From: JAPPHA01 sp965220985
GTDB lineage: Bacteria; Pseudomonadota; Alphaproteobacteria; Rhodobacterales; Rhodobacteraceae
DNA length: 64,000 nucleotides
Reading direction: 5' to 3'
Assembly: GCA_965220985.1 (NCBI GenBank)
Contig: OZ244854.1
Coordinates: 3,224,001 to 3,288,000 of the forward strand
Positions 26,260 to 34,735 of the stretch are shown in pieces; position 1 is the first letter of the stretch; every line of letters begins with the position of its first letter. Below the pieces are notes generated by a model. The model had not been told where the DNA came from, did not search any database, and saw only the letters and a program-made list of their open reading frames with translations. A program made the translations under genes and the position numbers.

Positions 26260-26469
26260 GAAACGGGGCAGGTCGCCAGGGAACTCCTCAAGATCTCGAA
26301 TGCGAAGGACTTCTGGCACAAACACGACACGTAACACTGTTCGTGGCGTCGGTTTTCTGGCAGTAACCGCCCTGTCGTGACGTTACGGGATCAATAGACA
26401 ACGACGGATTCGACTCGGCCCCTGGCAAAGCAGGAAAATGTCCGGGTGAAATCGTGATGGAGGGATGCC

Positions 26470-28047
26470 ATGCTGATTGGCGCACCGCGTGAAATCTATC
26501 CAGGCGAGAGCCGCGTGGCCATGACGCCACAGTCGGCGCAGCAACTGGCCAAGATCGGACACACGACCGCTATCGAGGCGGGTGCTGGAGACGCGGCCGG
26601 ATTCTCTGACGCCGATTTCAAGGATGCTGGCGTCGACATCGTGGAGTCGGCCGAAGAACTGTGGGGCAAGGCGGATGTCGTCGTCAAGGTGCGTCCTCCA
26701 GCAGAGACTGAACTCGAATTGCTGCGAGAGGACCAACTCCTGATCGGGTTTTTCGATCCAGCTCGCAATTCCGATGGTCTTGAGTCCGCGGCCAAGTCGG
26801 GTGCATCGGTGATCGCCACGGAAATGGTCCCGAGAATCAGCCGTGCCCAGAAGATGGACGCGCTGAGTTCGATGGCCAACATTGCCGGATACAGGGCGGT
26901 CATCGAGGCTGGGGGAAACTACGGTCGCTTTTTTGCCGGTCAGGTCACCGCAGCCGGAAAGGTCTCGCCCGCAACGGTGCTGGTCATCGGGGCAGGGGTC
27001 GCCGGCCTTGCTGCCATCGGCGCGGCACAGTCCTTGGGTGCCGTGGTCCGGGCATTCGATGTTCGCGCGGAAGTGGCCGAGCAGATCGAGTCGCTTGGTG
27101 CAGAATTCCTGATGCTCGAGTTCGAAGAGGACGCATCGGGCGAGGGTGGATATGCCGCTCCTTCGAGCCCCGAGTTCCGCGAAAAGCAGTTGGAACTCTT
27201 TCGCCAACAGGCGCCAGAGGTCGACATCGTGATCACGACCGCACTGATTCCGGGGCACGGAGCACCGGAACTCTGGCTCGATGACATGGTGGAAGCCATG
27301 AAGCCTGGATCGGTGATCGTCGATCTGGCCGCAGAGCAGGGCGGCAACTGCACGCAGACGGTTCCCGGCGAAAAAATCGTGACTGACAATAACGTTACGA
27401 TCATCGGCTATACCGATTTTCCGAGCCGAATGGCCGCGCAGGCATCGACACTCTATGCGACCAACCTCTTTCACATGGTCGACGACCTGACGCCCGAGAA
27501 CGACGGTGTCATCGTTCATGACATGGATGACGAAGTGATCAGGGGATCGACCGTTGCCCACAAGAACGAGGTCACCTATCCGCCGCCAAGGCCCGCCGAT
27601 ACTGGCAAGGCGGCAAGCCCGAAACCGAAGGTCGGATCGTCAAAGACCCACGAACAAAGGCTCCAGGAAGCCAAGGAAGCCGAAATTCGTGCGGCGCGCA
27701 GGTCGGGGATTTGGCAGATCGGACTTTTGGTCGCGGGCGGTTTGCTCATGTTTGTCCTGGGGTTGTATGCGCCAGCATCCTTCATGCAGCATTTCATCGT
27801 CTTCGCGCTCGCGTGCTTTGTCGGCTACCAGGTGATCTGGAATGTCAATCACGCGCTGCACACGCCGCTCATGGCCATCACCAACGCCATTTCCGGCATC
27901 ATCATCCTCGGAGCGCTTCTGCAGTTGAACACGGGCCACTGGATCGTGACGATCCTGGCTTCCGTGTCCGTGCTGATTGCGGCAATCAACATCGTTGGGG
28001 GATTCCTTGTCACCCGACGAATGCTGAACATGTTCGAGAAATCGTGA
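26470..28047 (+). CDS. pntA: Proton-translocating NAD(P)+ transhydrogenase, alpha subunit
   Basis: A 525-residue single-chain PntA. Domain I (about 1-380) binds NAD(H): MLIGAPREIYPGESRVAMTP, then NYGRFFAGQVTAAGKVSPAT and VLVIGAGVAGLAAIGAAQSL with the GxGxxG loop. A linker rich in Lys and Pro follows, then three or four membrane helices (IWQIGLLVAGGLLMFVLGLY to MLNMFEKS), which make part of domain II. Some alphaproteobacteria split this gene in two; here it is one. With PntB it couples hydride transfer from NADH to NADP+ to proton entry and supplies NADPH. A GGAGGGATGCC precedes the ATG. It is followed by pntB after 13 bases. Confidence 0.95.
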   Translation: MLIGAPREIYPGESRVAMTPQSAQQLAKIGHTTAIEAGAGDAAGFSDADFKDAGVDIVESAEELWGKADVVVKVRPPAETELELLREDQLLIGFFDPARNSDGLESAAKSGASVIATEMVPRISRAQKMDALSSMANIAGYRAVIEAGGNYGRFFAGQVTAAGKVSPATVLVIGAGVAGLAAIGAAQSLGAVVRAFDVRAEVAEQIESLGAEFLMLEFEEDASGEGGYAAPSSPEFREKQLELFRQQAPEVDIVITTALIPGHGAPELWLDDMVEAMKPGSVIVDLAAEQGGNCTQTVPGEKIVTDNNVTIIGYTDFPSRMAAQASTLYATNLFHMVDDLTPENDGVIVHDMDDEVIRGSTVAHKNEVTYPPPRPADTGKAASPKPKVGSSKTHEQRLQEAKEAEIRAARRSGIWQIGLLVAGGLLMFVLGLYAPASFMQHFIVFALACFVGYQVIWNVNHALHTPLMAITNAISGIIILGALLQLNTGHWIVTILASVSVLIAAINIVGGFLVTRRMLNMFEKS

Positions 28048-28060
28048 GCAGGGTATCGCT

Positions 28061-29482
28061 ATGAGTTCCGGATTCATGACATCGGCCTACATCGCGGCCA
28101 CGGTTCTTTTCATCCTCGCTCTCGGTGGTTTGAGCAACCAGGAGAAGGCGAAACGCGCCATATGGTTCGGAATCGTTGGTATGGCGCTTGCCGTGTTCGC
28201 AACGATATTCGGACCGCAAGTTCACGGGCTGGCCTATTTCTTGCTGGTTCCGCTTTTGGGCGCGGGCGCGGTCGCAGGGATCTATGTCGCGCGCCGGGTC
28301 AAGATGACCGAAATGCCGCAACTGGTTGCGGCACTGCACAGTTTTGTCGGATTGGCAGCCGTCTTCATCGGCATCAACTCGGATATCGGAGGCCCGCACT
28401 CGGGAGCGTTGGCGGATCATGGCGCGGCAGCGGGCCATGCGGCGATCACCAATGCAGAGATGGTCATCCATCAAGTCGAGGTTTTCCTCGGCGTGTTCAT
28501 CGGCGCGGTGACGTTCACCGGTTCGATCGTTGCCTACGGGAAGCTCGCCGGCAGCATTTCCGGCAAGCCGTTGACCCTTCCGGGCCGCAATCTCCTCAAT
28601 TTGGTGATGGTCCTCGCATCGATCGGCCTCATGGCGATCTATCTCGCCACCTCCGACAGCTGGACACTCTACGTGATGACGCTCATCGCGCTCGTGCTCG
28701 GTGCCCATCTGGTGCTCGCGATCGGAGGGGCTGACATGCCGGTCGTCGTCTCGATGCTGAACAGCTACTCGGGGTGGGCTGCGGCCGCGACAGGGTTTCT
28801 CCTCGGAAACGACCTTTTGATTGTCACTGGCGCCCTGGTCGGGGCGTCGGGCGCGATTCTGAGTTATATCATGTGCCGCGCGATGAACCGGTCGTTTATC
28901 TCGGTCATTCTCGGCGGTTTTGGAACCGGAGGTGGAACGTCGATCGAAGTCGAAGGCGAGATGGTCGCAACAGATGTTCACACCGTCGCCTCCCAGCTCG
29001 AGAACGCGAGTTCGGTGATCATCGTTCCCGGTTACGGGATGGCGGTCGCGCAGGCCCAGGCATCTGTCTCCGAGTTGACGCGACGGCTGCGCGCCAAGGA
29101 CATCAATGTGAGGTTCGGGATACATCCTGTTGCCGGTCGCCTCCCAGGGCACATGAACGTGCTGCTCGCGGAGGCGAAGGTTCCGTACGACCTCGTGTTG
29201 GAAATGGACGAAATCAACCCGGATTTCCCACAGACTGATGTTGTCATCGTGATCGGTTCGAACGACATCGTCAATCCTGCCGCACAGGAGGATCCATCGA
29301 GTCCGATTGCGGGAATGCCGGTACTTGAGGTCTGGAAGTCGGAGTCGGTCATCGTTTGCAAGCGGGGGCAGGGTACCGGATACTCGGGTATCGAAAATCC
29401 GTTGTTCTACAAGGAGAACACGCGAATGCTTTATGGTGACGCAAAGGCAACCGTCGACCAGATTCTTGCGCTGGTTCTGTAG
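28061..29482 (+). CDS. pntB: Proton-translocating NAD(P)+ transhydrogenase, beta subunit
   Basis: A 473-residue PntB. About nine membrane helices (residues 1-270) contain LVAALHSFVGLAAVFIGINS and MPVVVSMLNSYSGWAAAATG, the proton-channel residues of domain II. Domain III (about 290-473) binds NADP(H): SVIIVPGYGMAVAQAQASVS, VRFGIHPVAGRLPGHMNVLL, VVIVIGSNDIVNPAAQEDPS and NPLFYKENTRMLYGDAKATV. These end motifs are strongly conserved and intact. It lies 13 bases after pntA and forms the complete enzyme with it. Confidence 0.96.
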   Translation: MSSGFMTSAYIAATVLFILALGGLSNQEKAKRAIWFGIVGMALAVFATIFGPQVHGLAYFLLVPLLGAGAVAGIYVARRVKMTEMPQLVAALHSFVGLAAVFIGINSDIGGPHSGALADHGAAAGHAAITNAEMVIHQVEVFLGVFIGAVTFTGSIVAYGKLAGSISGKPLTLPGRNLLNLVMVLASIGLMAIYLATSDSWTLYVMTLIALVLGAHLVLAIGGADMPVVVSMLNSYSGWAAAATGFLLGNDLLIVTGALVGASGAILSYIMCRAMNRSFISVILGGFGTGGGTSIEVEGEMVATDVHTVASQLENASSVIIVPGYGMAVAQAQASVSELTRRLRAKDINVRFGIHPVAGRLPGHMNVLLAEAKVPYDLVLEMDEINPDFPQTDVVIVIGSNDIVNPAAQEDPSSPIAGMPVLEVWKSESVIVCKRGQGTGYSGIENPLFYKENTRMLYGDAKATVDQILALVL

Positions 29483-29572
29483 ACAATTGCGAATTCTGCT
29501 TGTCTGCACAACTCCGTCCGAACCCGCGATGAACGCCATGCAGCAGCGTATCCGTCTTGAGCTATTGCCGGA

Positions 29573-30286
29573 TTGGCCGTGACCCAAGACATCCCGTCAT
29601 TGGATCAACAAGAGACCGCGAAGGCAACGGCGCGCGCGCTCATCGAAATCGAGGCGGTCCGGTTTCAGACGGATCCTCCATTCACGCTGACCTCCGGCAT
29701 GGTCAGCCCTGTCTACATCGATTGCCGAAAGATCATTTCCTATCCCGACATTCGGACAAAGTTGACAGACTTTGCGATTTCCGTTCTTCGGCACGAGGGA
29801 GTTGTCGAGCGAACAGATGTGATTGCCGGTGGAGAAACAGCGGGAATTCCGTTCGCAGCATGGATTGCTGACCGGTTGCAGATGCCAATGGTCTATGTCC
29901 GCAAGAAACCGAAAGGGTTTGGGCGAAAATCCCGGATCGAGGGTGACATTCAAGCTGGCCAACGCGTTCTGCTCGTCGAGGATCTCGCAACAGATGGTGG
30001 CAGCAAGATCGGTTTTTGCGAGGCTCTCCGTGAAGCGGGCAGCAGAGTCAGCGACACCTTCGTGACGTTCTTCTACGACATTTTTCCCCATTCAAAGCAG
30101 CAACTGGCGTCAAACGGGATCCAATTGCATGCCTTGGCGACATGGAAGGACGTCCTGGCCGAATGTCGCGTAGCGGGGGCATTCAGCGACCAGACGCTCG
30201 ACGATGTCGAGCAGTTTCTTGACCAGCCGCTGGCATGGAGTGAAGCTCGCGGCGGTCAAGGCAGGTCTTCCACGGATTCGACCTGA
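29573..30286 (+). CDS. pyrE: Orotate phosphoribosyltransferase
   Basis: A 237-residue enzyme from TTG at 29573 (a GTG two codons later is equally possible; neither has a strong ribosome binding site). Substrate motifs are FTLTSGMVSPVYIDCRKIIS (N-terminal hood), VIAGGETAGIPFAAWIADRL, YVRKKPKGFGRKSRIEGD (the mobile catalytic loop with Lys residues) and the PRPP-binding site VLLVEDLATDGGSKI. It condenses orotate with PRPP to OMP in pyrimidine synthesis. The last 35 residues are unconserved. betA begins 31 bases downstream on the same strand, but there is no obvious shared role. Confidence 0.93.
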   Translation: MAVTQDIPSLDQQETAKATARALIEIEAVRFQTDPPFTLTSGMVSPVYIDCRKIISYPDIRTKLTDFAISVLRHEGVVERTDVIAGGETAGIPFAAWIADRLQMPMVYVRKKPKGFGRKSRIEGDIQAGQRVLLVEDLATDGGSKIGFCEALREAGSRVSDTFVTFFYDIFPHSKQQLASNGIQLHALATWKDVLAECRVAGAFSDQTLDDVEQFLDQPLAWSEARGGQGRSSTDST

Positions 30287-30317
30287 ATCGCCTGTCGCAA
30301 AGACCTTGAGCGCGTTC

Positions 30318-31979
30318 ATGCAGGCTGATTATGTCATCGTTGGTGCCGGGTCGGCAGGATGCGCGCTGGCATACCGTCTTTCGGAAGACGGTCGACACTC
30401 CGTCATCGTCATTGAACATGGCGGGAGCGACGCGGGACCGTTCATCCAGATGCCCGGTGCACTGTCCTATCCGATGAACATGAGCCTGTACGACTGGGGT
30501 TTTTCAAGCGAGCCGGAACCTCATCTTGGTGGCCGAAGACTTGCAACGCCACGCGGCAAGGTCATTGGCGGATCATCATCGATCAACGGAATGGTTTACG
30601 TTCGCGGGCATGCGCGTGACTATGACCATTGGGAGGCATCCGGGGCGGCAGGGTGGTCCTTTGCCGATGTCGGCCCTTACTTCAAGCGTATGGAAGACTG
30701 GCATTCCTGTGGTCACGGTGGAGACCCCGAAAGGCGAGGTCGTGGTGGGCCGCTCCATGTCATACGCGGCACCCGTAAAATCCCGCTGAATCAAGCATTT
30801 GTTAACGCAGGAGTCGAAGCCGGCTACCAGCATACCGCAGATTGCAACGGTGGAAAGCAGGAGGGTTTTGGCCCGTGGGATCAGACCGTGTGGAAAGGCA
30901 GACGATGGTCAGCCGCGCAAGCCTATCTCAAGCCAGCTCTCAAGCGCAGCAATGTCATGTTGGTTCGTGGCATGGCTCTTCGGATTTGCATGGAGGGAAC
31001 CAGGGCCACGGCCGTGCAGATCCGCCAGGGAAAGCGACAAGTCGAGGTCCGGGCAAGTCGTGAAGTCATTCTTGCGGCCTCCTCCATCAATTCCCCCAAG
31101 ATTCTCCTGAATTCCGGGATTGGCCCGAAGGATGAACTTTCGGCGCTCGGAATCCCCGTGGTTGCAGATCGGCGGGGGGTCGGAAAAAACCTCCAGGATC
31201 ACCTCGAGGTGTACATTCAGTACAAATGCCTACAGCCGGTCACCTTGTATCGATACTGGAATCTCCCGGGCAAGTTCCTCGTTGGCCTCAGATGGATGCT
31301 GGCTAGATCCGGTCCGGGTGCCTCGAATCATTTTGAATCAGGCGGCTTTGTTCGCTCGGCACCCGGAATCGAATACCCGGATGTCCAGTTTCATTTCCTT
31401 CCGATCGCCGTTCGGTACGACGGAAAAGCGACCTCCGAGTCGCACGGGTTTCAGATCCACACGGGTCCGATGCGTTCGCAATCGAGAGGTGAAGTCACCT
31501 TGAATTCAGCGGATCCCGAAACGCCGCCGAAGATTTTTTTCAACTACATGAGTTGCGAGCAGGACTGGATCGACTTTCGCGCGTCGATCCGACTGGTACG
31601 CGAGATCGTGGGCCAACCTGCTCTTGCGCCCTTTGCCGGTGACGAGATCCAGCCCGGGTATCATGTCACCAATGATACCGAGATTGACGAGTTCATCAGG
31701 CAACACGCGGAGAGCGCGTACCATCCTTGCGGAACGTGTCGCATGGGCGCAGCGGACGATCCGGGAGCGGTTGTCGACCCCGAATGCCGCGTCATCGGGA
31801 TCCAGGGGCTTCGGGTTGCTGACAGCTCGATATTTCCGCGAATTACCAATGGCAACACGAACGCGCCTTCGATCATGGTCGGTGAGAAAGCCTCCGATCA
31901 CATTCTTGGCAAGGCGCCGCTTCCGAGATCCAACGACATTCCGTGGATTCACCCGGAGTGGGAGAAAGCCCAGCGATAA
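30318..31979 (+). CDS. betA: Choline dehydrogenase (GMC oxidoreductase)
   Basis: A 553-residue FAD enzyme from the ATG at 30318 (MQADYVIVGAGSAGCALAYR, the dinucleotide-binding loop). The GMC signatures are GKVIGGSSSINGMVYVRGHA near residue 85 and NSPKILLNSGIGPKDELSAL near 260. The catalytic pair lies in YHPCGTCRMGA and in RITNGNTNAPSIMVGEKASD; the proton-abstracting His is in the former. Long stretches such as NHFESGGFVRSAPG, QFHFLPIAVRYDGKA and FNYMSCEQDWIDFRASIRL follow BetA rather than other GMC enzymes. The membrane-associated enzyme oxidises choline to betaine aldehyde. betB, betI and choline transporters are not in the window. Confidence 0.88.
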   Translation: MQADYVIVGAGSAGCALAYRLSEDGRHSVIVIEHGGSDAGPFIQMPGALSYPMNMSLYDWGFSSEPEPHLGGRRLATPRGKVIGGSSSINGMVYVRGHARDYDHWEASGAAGWSFADVGPYFKRMEDWHSCGHGGDPERRGRGGPLHVIRGTRKIPLNQAFVNAGVEAGYQHTADCNGGKQEGFGPWDQTVWKGRRWSAAQAYLKPALKRSNVMLVRGMALRICMEGTRATAVQIRQGKRQVEVRASREVILAASSINSPKILLNSGIGPKDELSALGIPVVADRRGVGKNLQDHLEVYIQYKCLQPVTLYRYWNLPGKFLVGLRWMLARSGPGASNHFESGGFVRSAPGIEYPDVQFHFLPIAVRYDGKATSESHGFQIHTGPMRSQSRGEVTLNSADPETPPKIFFNYMSCEQDWIDFRASIRLVREIVGQPALAPFAGDEIQPGYHVTNDTEIDEFIRQHAESAYHPCGTCRMGAADDPGAVVDPECRVIGIQGLRVADSSIFPRITNGNTNAPSIMVGEKASDHILGKAPLPRSNDIPWIHPEWEKAQR

Positions 31980-32035
31980 CCCCGAATTCGCGTGGGTCGT
32001 TGATTGGACGAAGTTGATCGGTTGAAATGACGATC

Positions 32036-32485
32036 CTATTCATCGGCTTGCATGTGCGTACGCAGATTGCTGAAGCATTGATTCGTGAACTTGCGCGCAA
32101 ATCCGCCGACGAGGCGTGAACCGATCTGTGCGATCTTTCCGCCGATCTTGATTTCGGCGTCATAGTCGAGGACCGTTCCAGACTCCGCCTCTTTCAAGCG
32201 AACATTGGCAAGTCCCTTGACGAAACCTGCAGCTCCTCCCTTGCCCGAACCGGTCAAGGTGATTTCCTCGAGTTCCGTGACGACCTCGACGGTGATGACT
32301 CCCCGAAATCGCGCCTTGATGGGCCCGACCTTCTGGGCGACCACGATGTCGACGCTTCCATCTCGTGGAGAACCTTGCACTTCCTCGCATCCTGGAATGC
32401 AGGCCTTGAGAACTTCAGGGTCGTGGAGGGCATCCCAGATTGCCTGTGGTGTTTCCTCGAGGGTTTCTGTTCCTGTCAGTTTCAT
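32036..32485 (-). CDS. CoxG-like SRPBCC protein
   Basis: A 149-residue protein from MKLTGTETLEETPQAIWDAL; a GAGG seven bases ahead of the ATG supports this start over longer frames. It is one START/SRPBCC domain: DPEVLKACIPGCEEVQG, FRGVITVEVVTELEEITLTG, GKGGAAGFVKGLANVRLKEA, ending with IGSRLVGGFARKFTNQCFSN. This is the pattern of CoxG, which in carbon-monoxide oxidisers helps attach CO dehydrogenase to the membrane. Unlike many CoxG proteins it lacks a C-terminal membrane anchor, so a soluble role is likely. The maturation genes coxDEF are 19 kb away at 51.2 kb. A related molybdenum hydroxylase is inferred but not seen. Confidence 0.75.
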   Translation of the reverse strand: MKLTGTETLEETPQAIWDALHDPEVLKACIPGCEEVQGSPRDGSVDIVVAQKVGPIKARFRGVITVEVVTELEEITLTGSGKGGAAGFVKGLANVRLKEAESGTVLDYDAEIKIGGKIAQIGSRLVGGFARKFTNQCFSNLRTHMQADE

Positions 32486-32612
32486 AGTGTCCTCATGACT
32501 GGATATTGATGCTGTTCCTTGGCGCGGAAAAGAAACCATCTGCGACCGAATGCGCCGGATTGGTCTTGCGGTTGCCGCATTGTGACGTGTGGCGCGACAA
32601 AATAGAGTGAGG

Positions 32613-33098
32613 TCAATCGCCAGCAGCGCACAAGTCTTTCCGTTCCAGCAAATCGATAGGCGGACGACCATGCGTTTCCTCGTTGGCCATCCGGAAAGTC
32701 TGCTTTCTGATGGTCGTGTAAACCTTGCCGTTAGGTATCTGCTTGAAATCTTTAATCAATTTAACATCATTGGTATAGAGTAACCTAGCTCCACTCACGT
32801 AGGCCAAAGCGAGTACATGAACATCGTCGGAGGTTGCTTCGACCGTGTCGTTCAATTCCTCAATCTTTGAATTCACTTCATCGTCATTAATTCGTCGAGC
32901 TTTCCCGGCGGAGATTGCTTCTTTCCACCAACTTAGGAGTGCCTTGTTCTCTTTGAGTTCATCCCAAAGTTTTCCACCTGCAACCACTGGATAACGCCGT
33001 CTGTTGATAGCCTCAAAAAAGGCCTCGGCAGCGGGAGGTCGGGATCTTCGGGCACTGAAAACTTCGTGGGCTACACTGTTGTCAAGGATAACGCACAC
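32613..33098 (-). CDS. PIN-domain protein, putative nuclease partner of the adjacent ATPase
   Basis: A 161-residue protein from a GTG start three bases after the ATPase stop. It opens MCVILDNSVAHEVF with the first acid at Asp6, has GGKLWDELKENKALLSWW (Glu47/Glu50), SDDVHVLALAYVSGARLLYT (Asp91/Asp92) and NDVKLIKDFKQ (Asp111). That is the spacing of the metal-binding acids in PIN RNases. The 40 C-terminal residues (RKQTFRMANEETHGRPPIDL) are extra. Joined to an SMC/OLD-like ATPase in an A+T-rich patch, it is likely the effector nuclease of a two-gene defence system. It is not the usual VapBC partner because no antitoxin gene is near. Confidence 0.7.
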   Translation of the reverse strand: MCVILDNSVAHEVFSARRSRPPAAEAFFEAINRRRYPVVAGGKLWDELKENKALLSWWKEAISAGKARRINDDEVNSKIEELNDTVEATSDDVHVLALAYVSGARLLYTNDVKLIKDFKQIPNGKVYTTIRKQTFRMANEETHGRPPIDLLERKDLCAAGD

Positions 33099-33101
33099 TT
33101 G

Positions 33102-34475
33102 TCAGAGGCCCAAAGACCTGTTGGTTTCTTCCATGAAGAACCGTCGATAACTGTCCGGAGCATTCAGGACATTGCCAAGATCATCCAATTGGATTGAGTG
33201 AACAATTACATCTTGTGACTGCCTCTCGAAAAACAGGATAGACACCTCGCTCGGTTTAAGTGGCGTTTTGCCATCGCGGACATCCATCCGAACTCTTTCC
33301 AGAAGGTGATCGCTGTGGGTTTCGATGAGAAGTTGTTGCCCCTCCCCCGCAAATCTACAAAAAATTGTCCCTAGTGCAGCTTGAGCACTCGGATGGAGGT
33401 GCACTTCGGGTTGCTGAAACAAGTACATTGGTGGTCGTCCTGAACGCAACAATTCGACAAGCAAGGGGAGCACCTGACTGACGCCGTAACCGACATCGGC
33501 CAAGTTCCGCCAAGGCCCCTTACGCTTTCCGTCATGTCGTCTGACTTGAAGTTGAAACGGATCATTCTCCCTTGCCCCTAATGGGGACCGAATTTTGATT
33601 TCATCAAATATTCCCAATTTTTGACCAAAACGCTCCAACGACAGTTTCAACTTATCCCACGACTCTGATCTTGAGCGGGCAAGACCAGCGAGAAACTCGG
33701 GAATCCTGTCTCCTTCAGGGTCCGGTGCGTCGAACGTGCGGTCATAGGTACGCTTTGGGTGAGAACGAACTGGAGCGCTTGCAAACGGAACTGACCGAGA
33801 TTGACCGCCCAACAAGGCCAATTGGTAAGTGAGTTCACTAATCTTGTGAACATCGTCATCGGTGATTTCAGGAGAGTCATTGACCGGTCTAATTTCATTT
33901 CCCCAAGGAGGAGCAAACCGCCACCACGAGCCAGGAGCTATCAGCTTGGCACTGGGCAGTAGCAAACTCTTCACATCTCGGAAATCGCAGCACCAAGTTC
34001 CGTTAGGTGTCGAGACCGTGAATTTTGGATCAGACTCCGGTTCAGCCGTCACTTCAAGAGTGACGCCACTGCGTTTCAGACGCCACTGCTTGGCAGCAAT
34101 TCGGCCGGAGAATTTTGAAAACTGTGCTTCGAATTCCCATGGTTCGATTTCGTCAGATTTCAGGTTCAGAGACGATTCGAAACCACCCAAAAAAAACTCC
34201 ACCGGCCGTTGTCTTCGACCAGAGTCGTGGGCGATGTCCTCGAATATTCCTAGATCGTAAGGGGGGCTGCTAAAGTCGGCAAATGGATCGGGTGTCCGGA
34301 CAACATTCCAAAGAGCCCGAACCATGGCCATGAAAGAGGTTTTTCCGGTACTGTTTTCTCCGACCAGCAGTGTTAGTGGTGCTAGGCGAGCAACCTGCCG
34401 GCGACCGAAACATCGGAAATTCTCGACGATGATCTTGTCCACGGGTTGACTGAACCCCTTGTTTAACGCTGTCAT
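33102..34475 (-). CDS. AAA ATPase of the SMC/OLD-like DUF3696 type
   Basis: A 457-residue protein; the start MTALNKGFSQPVDKIIVENF is preceded by AAGGTCCCG, while a longer frame adds 25 unlikely residues. The ATPase halves surround a variable middle: Walker A GENSTGKTS at 39-47, the signature-like ADVGYGVSQVLPLLVELL near 320, Walker B in FQQPEVHLHPSAQAALG near 350, and the switch His in IETHSDHLLERVR near 380. The C-terminal SEVSILFFERQ and DLGNVLNAPDSYRRFFMEET are as in DUF3696 proteins. Such ATPases act as sensors or motors in phage-defence systems (Septu, Gabija and PARIS use related ones). It forms an operon with the PIN gene. The true system name is unknown to me. Confidence 0.82.
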   Translation of the reverse strand: MTALNKGFSQPVDKIIVENFRCFGRRQVARLAPLTLLVGENSTGKTSFMAMVRALWNVVRTPDPFADFSSPPYDLGIFEDIAHDSGRRQRPVEFFLGGFESSLNLKSDEIEPWEFEAQFSKFSGRIAAKQWRLKRSGVTLEVTAEPESDPKFTVSTPNGTWCCDFRDVKSLLLPSAKLIAPGSWWRFAPPWGNEIRPVNDSPEITDDDVHKISELTYQLALLGGQSRSVPFASAPVRSHPKRTYDRTFDAPDPEGDRIPEFLAGLARSRSESWDKLKLSLERFGQKLGIFDEIKIRSPLGARENDPFQLQVRRHDGKRKGPWRNLADVGYGVSQVLPLLVELLRSGRPPMYLFQQPEVHLHPSAQAALGTIFCRFAGEGQQLLIETHSDHLLERVRMDVRDGKTPLKPSEVSILFFERQSQDVIVHSIQLDDLGNVLNAPDSYRRFFMEETNRSLGL

Positions 34476-34599
34476 CGGGACCTTACGCTCATAACAGGAA
34501 GTGCGAAATGACGGAAAGGCCAATTGTCGAAGTGATCTAGGCACTCGCACGGAAGCAAATTCGTGGCATGGGCACGTTACGAACTCACTACACGTTGGC

Positions 34600-34632
34600 C
34601 TCGGACTTGATCAAGTAAACTCAAGGTCCGAG
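34600..34632. repeat. Long inverted repeat upstream of the ATPase-PIN operon
   Basis: CTCGGACTTGA at 34600-34610 pairs with TCAAGGTCCGAG at 34621-34632 (11 base pairs with one bulged base) around ten bases. It sits 125 bases upstream of the ATPase start and is not followed by a T-run. It could be an operator, a structured leader, or a terminator for the opposite side. A small upstream frame around it is not convincing. Confidence 0.4.
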
Positions 34633-34735
34633 TTGACGATGGAATCCACTGTTAGCTATCTGACGAAGTTAGCATTACGCCAGTCGTTCGAATAAGACAA
34701 CTTGGCATCTCCGCAACCCGAATCCATCTGCAATT

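Noticed and set aside
28010..29587. A 525-codon minus-strand open frame
   Set aside because: Antisense of pntB; composition is His/Arg/Asp-rich, as typical for shadow frames.
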